A stretch of DNA of 64,000 bases from Marinifaba aquimaris. Lineage in GTDB: Bacteria; Pseudomonadota; Gammaproteobacteria; Enterobacterales; Alteromonadaceae. The notes below the pieces were generated by a model. The model had not been told where the DNA came from. It saw nothing but the letters and a program-made list of their open reading frames with translations, and did not search any database. How positions within the stretch are numbered: the first letter of the stretch is position 1; each line of letters opens with the position of its first letter. The position numbers were made by a program, and so were the translations under genes. Shown in pieces: positions 62,235 through 64,000 of the stretch. The stretch spans positions 1 to 64,000 of the forward strand of contig NZ_JABULX010000021.1 of the NCBI RefSeq assembly GCF_013328345.1, read 5' to 3'.

Positions 62235-62462
62235 ATGATAAAAACAGGTGTTTATAAACATTTCAAAGGTAACTTGTACCGCGTTTTTGGTACGGCAAAA
62301 CACAGTGAAAACGAGCAAGTACATGTCGTTTACAAACCGCTATATGGTGATGAGGTCAATGATGAGACTGCTGATTGGTGGATTCGACCGCTTGCTATGT
62401 TTGATGAAACCATCACCCGTGATGGCAAGACGATGAAGCGATTTGAGTGGGTCGGTGAATAA
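62235..62462 (+). CDS. DUF1653-type small protein
   Basis: A 75-aa protein of the DUF1653 family, recognised by 'GVYKHFKGNLYRVFGTAKHS', 'VVYKPLYGD' and 'WWIRPLAMFDETI'. The fold is a small beta barrel; function unknown. It is divergent from metR and closes with a hairpin at 62461-62482. Confidence 0.88.
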   Translation: MIKTGVYKHFKGNLYRVFGTAKHSENEQVHVVYKPLYGDEVNDETADWWIRPLAMFDETITRDGKTMKRFEWVGE

Positions 62463-62482
62463 GCCCTAATCAATTAGGGCTT
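62461..62482. terminator. Hairpin between DUF1653 and EAL/HDOD genes
   Basis: A perfect 9-bp stem AAGCCCTAA / TTAGGGCTT with loop TCAA between convergent stop codons. No strong T run, so activity is uncertain. Confidence 0.6.
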
Positions 62483-62498
62483 AGATAGAAAGTCGATG

Positions 62499-63719
62499 TT
62501 AATCAGATAGTTGGCTAGCGTGTTCGTTAGCCCATTGAACTGAGTTGTGGTAGAAATCAGGTATTTTACTCGGTTCTACATTCAGCTTTTCAGTAATGGC
62601 TTTTGCTTCATCCCACTGCGCTTTTTCATAGTGTTTAATCAGTGCGATGTAATCCGCTAATAAGCCCTCGCCATCTACCAAGGCTGACTTGATGTCTTTA
62701 GAAAGTGGTAATTTTTCCATTACGCTTTCCATTGACTCATCTAATATGGCATCCATTAACGATAACATACCCGTTAAGAAGCCCATTGATGGGTCAGGTA
62801 GTTTTCTATGGTGTTTGGCTAATTCATCACAGAAATTGGCTCGACACATAGATAAACGGATTAATTCAACAGGTTTGCTTGAATTAACTTGAGCGGTGAA
62901 CAATAACGCTAGGAAGCGTTTTAATTCTTCTTGACCCAAAACGACAAGTGCTTGCCTTATCGTTGATATTTCTGAGCGGCGTCTAAACGTTGCTGAGTTA
63001 GCATAACGCAATAATTTAAACGATAGCGTTACATCACGTTGGAAGACTTCAATCAGTGAGTCTAAATCCATCTCAGCTTTTGATGACTCGTACAAGAGCT
63101 CTGCAAGGCCCATTTGAGTAGGGGCTAATGCTTTACTTTGCATCACTTCAGGTGCGCTAAAGAAATACCCTTGGAAATAATCAAAACCTAACTCATATGC
63201 ACTGTTGAAGTCTTCATAAGTTTCAACTTTTTCAGCTAATAACTTGATGTCATACTTTTTCGCATATTTTTTTATTTCCAGTATTTGCGCTTCGGTTGAT
63301 TCCATATAGTCAACTTTGATGATGTCGACAAAAGGGAAAAAGTGCAGCCAAACCGGGTTGTGTACATAGTCATCGAGCGCGAAGGTATAACCTTCATCTT
63401 TTAAACTTTCAACGGCGGCCAATAGGCTTTTCGTTGGTTTTGCGGTTTCTAAGATCTCAACAACAATTTGTTCTTTCGGTAATAAAGACGGGAAGTTTTT
63501 CTTTAGTAAATCATCGGAGAAATTGATAAAAGCAGGATATTGACCAGTGAAGTCTTCTAAACCCAAATTAAATTGACTGGCTTCAATTAGTTGAGATGTT
63601 GCTTTATCGCCATCGATATCAGGAAAAACATTTTCTAAACTGTCACGAAATAATAGCTCGTAGGCGAACAATTCCTTGTTTCTATCTAAAATAGGTTGCC
63701 GGGCGGCATAAAAAAACAT
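62499..63719 (-). CDS. EAL-HDOD signalling protein (degenerate EAL)
   Basis: A 406-aa cytosolic protein with an N-terminal EAL-like domain (to ~205) and an HDOD domain (~210-400). The canonical EAL motif reads 'YELLFR' here and the second acidic pair is 'FALDDY'; the metal-binding Asn/Glu set looks incomplete, so phosphodiesterase activity is doubtful. The HDOD part is recognised by 'DVTLSFKLLRYANSATF' and 'STIRQALVVLGQEELKRF'. Such YuxH-like proteins act in signalling networks. Single gene; followed on its upstream side by a non-coding region with a palindrome. Confidence 0.88.
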   Translation of the reverse strand: MFFYAARQPILDRNKELFAYELLFRDSLENVFPDIDGDKATSQLIEASQFNLGLEDFTGQYPAFINFSDDLLKKNFPSLLPKEQIVVEILETAKPTKSLLAAVESLKDEGYTFALDDYVHNPVWLHFFPFVDIIKVDYMESTEAQILEIKKYAKKYDIKLLAEKVETYEDFNSAYELGFDYFQGYFFSAPEVMQSKALAPTQMGLAELLYESSKAEMDLDSLIEVFQRDVTLSFKLLRYANSATFRRRSEISTIRQALVVLGQEELKRFLALLFTAQVNSSKPVELIRLSMCRANFCDELAKHHRKLPDPSMGFLTGMLSLMDAILDESMESVMEKLPLSKDIKSALVDGEGLLADYIALIKHYEKAQWDEAKAITEKLNVEPSKIPDFYHNSVQWANEHASQLSD

Positions 63720-63929
63720 TTAACTTTACCTGTAATTATTATTTAAATGTTAATCAATAGTCTGCGTCAACTAAGTTACATTTTAAGAGTTAATGCTTAA
63801 ATATTAGCAAGTTAGCAAAATTTAGTTATCGCTAGAAAAGTGTAGAAGCTTTTTAAGTTGAAGGCCAAATTTTTACTAATGAAATAATTATTTAAATTCG
63901 AGTCAAACTATCATGCTCGGTCAATTGCT

Positions 63930-63957
63930 GCCAAGCATTTAAATTTAAATGCTTGGC
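63930..63957. repeat. Perfect 28-bp palindrome
   Basis: The arm GCCAAGCATTTAAA is followed directly by its exact complement TTTAAATGCTTGGC, with no loop. It lies 211 bp beyond the EAL-HDOD start. There is no T run on either side, so it is not an ordinary terminator. It could be a binding site for a dimeric regulator or the end of a transcript from outside the window. Confidence 0.7.
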
Positions 63958-64000
63958 CTACTTTGTATCTACTTATTTCAATTGTGTAAACTTGCTGCTA

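Overview
The window is chromosomal DNA of low to moderate GC from a marine-type gammaproteobacterium. Gene order (tig-clpP-clpX-lon-hupB-ppiD; pspF/pspABC beside sapABCDF; yqgE-ruvX), the lipoprotein and TonB-receptor content, a GH18 chitinase and a GH3 glucosidase point to the Alteromonadales, perhaps a polysaccharide degrader such as Catenovulum. The genus is an inference from style and synteny, not from a database match. Nearly all of it is ordinary core genome. The only mobile DNA seen is the 3' end of an IS3-family transposase at the left edge. No CRISPR array, prophage or complete island is visible.

Layout. 1-2.1 kb: IS3 end, a SEC-C protein and a membrane diguanylate cyclase. 2.5-7.9 kb: a tandemly duplicated lipoprotein plus a TonB-dependent receptor behind an 11-nt periodic, Pho-box-like upstream region. 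8-16.1 kb: ligA-murI-DUF3392, a LysE exporter, der, a MarC/YhgN membrane protein and aroA. 16.2-23.5 kb: 4.5S RNA, a solute-binding-like secreted protein, a small ybaM-type gene hidden in a convergent overlap, comFB-like, a trans-sulfuration-type PLP enzyme, OsmC, Prx-Grx, two DUF3016 proteins and folD. 23.7-24.1 kb: tRNA Pro-Arg-His-Pro. 24.3-32.8 kb: the protein quality-control block tig, clpP, clpX, lon, hupB, ppiD. 32.9-40.8 kb: sapABCDF and pspF facing pspABC. 40.9-46.2 kb: small conserved proteins, cheX-yjbQ, a second solute-binding-like paralogue and DNA polymerase II. 46.4-55.6 kb: multidomain chitinase, tmRNA, an unrecognised TTG-start gene with a structured leader, a YfcC-type carrier and a GH3 lipoprotein. 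55.6-64 kb: an ankyrin lipoprotein, two tandem TPR-like paralogues, the leftward set yqgE-ruvX-lhgO-outer-membrane protein-elbB, metR, DUF1653, and an EAL/HDOD protein followed by a perfect 28-bp palindrome.

How parts work together. Trigger factor, ClpXP, Lon and PpiD form a folding and proteolysis neighbourhood, with HU-beta between lon and ppiD as in enterobacteria. PspF should drive pspABC under envelope stress, and the sap peptide/polyamine transporter lies directly downstream of pspF. The chitinase, GH3 enzyme and large TonB receptor fit a life on polymeric marine substrates.

No clearly new defence or mobile system was found. The most interesting items are the duplicated lipoprotein/receptor pair with its periodic promoter region, the structured leader ahead of the orphan 414-codon gene behind tmRNA, the two scattered solute-binding-like paralogues, and the tandem TPR-like pair.
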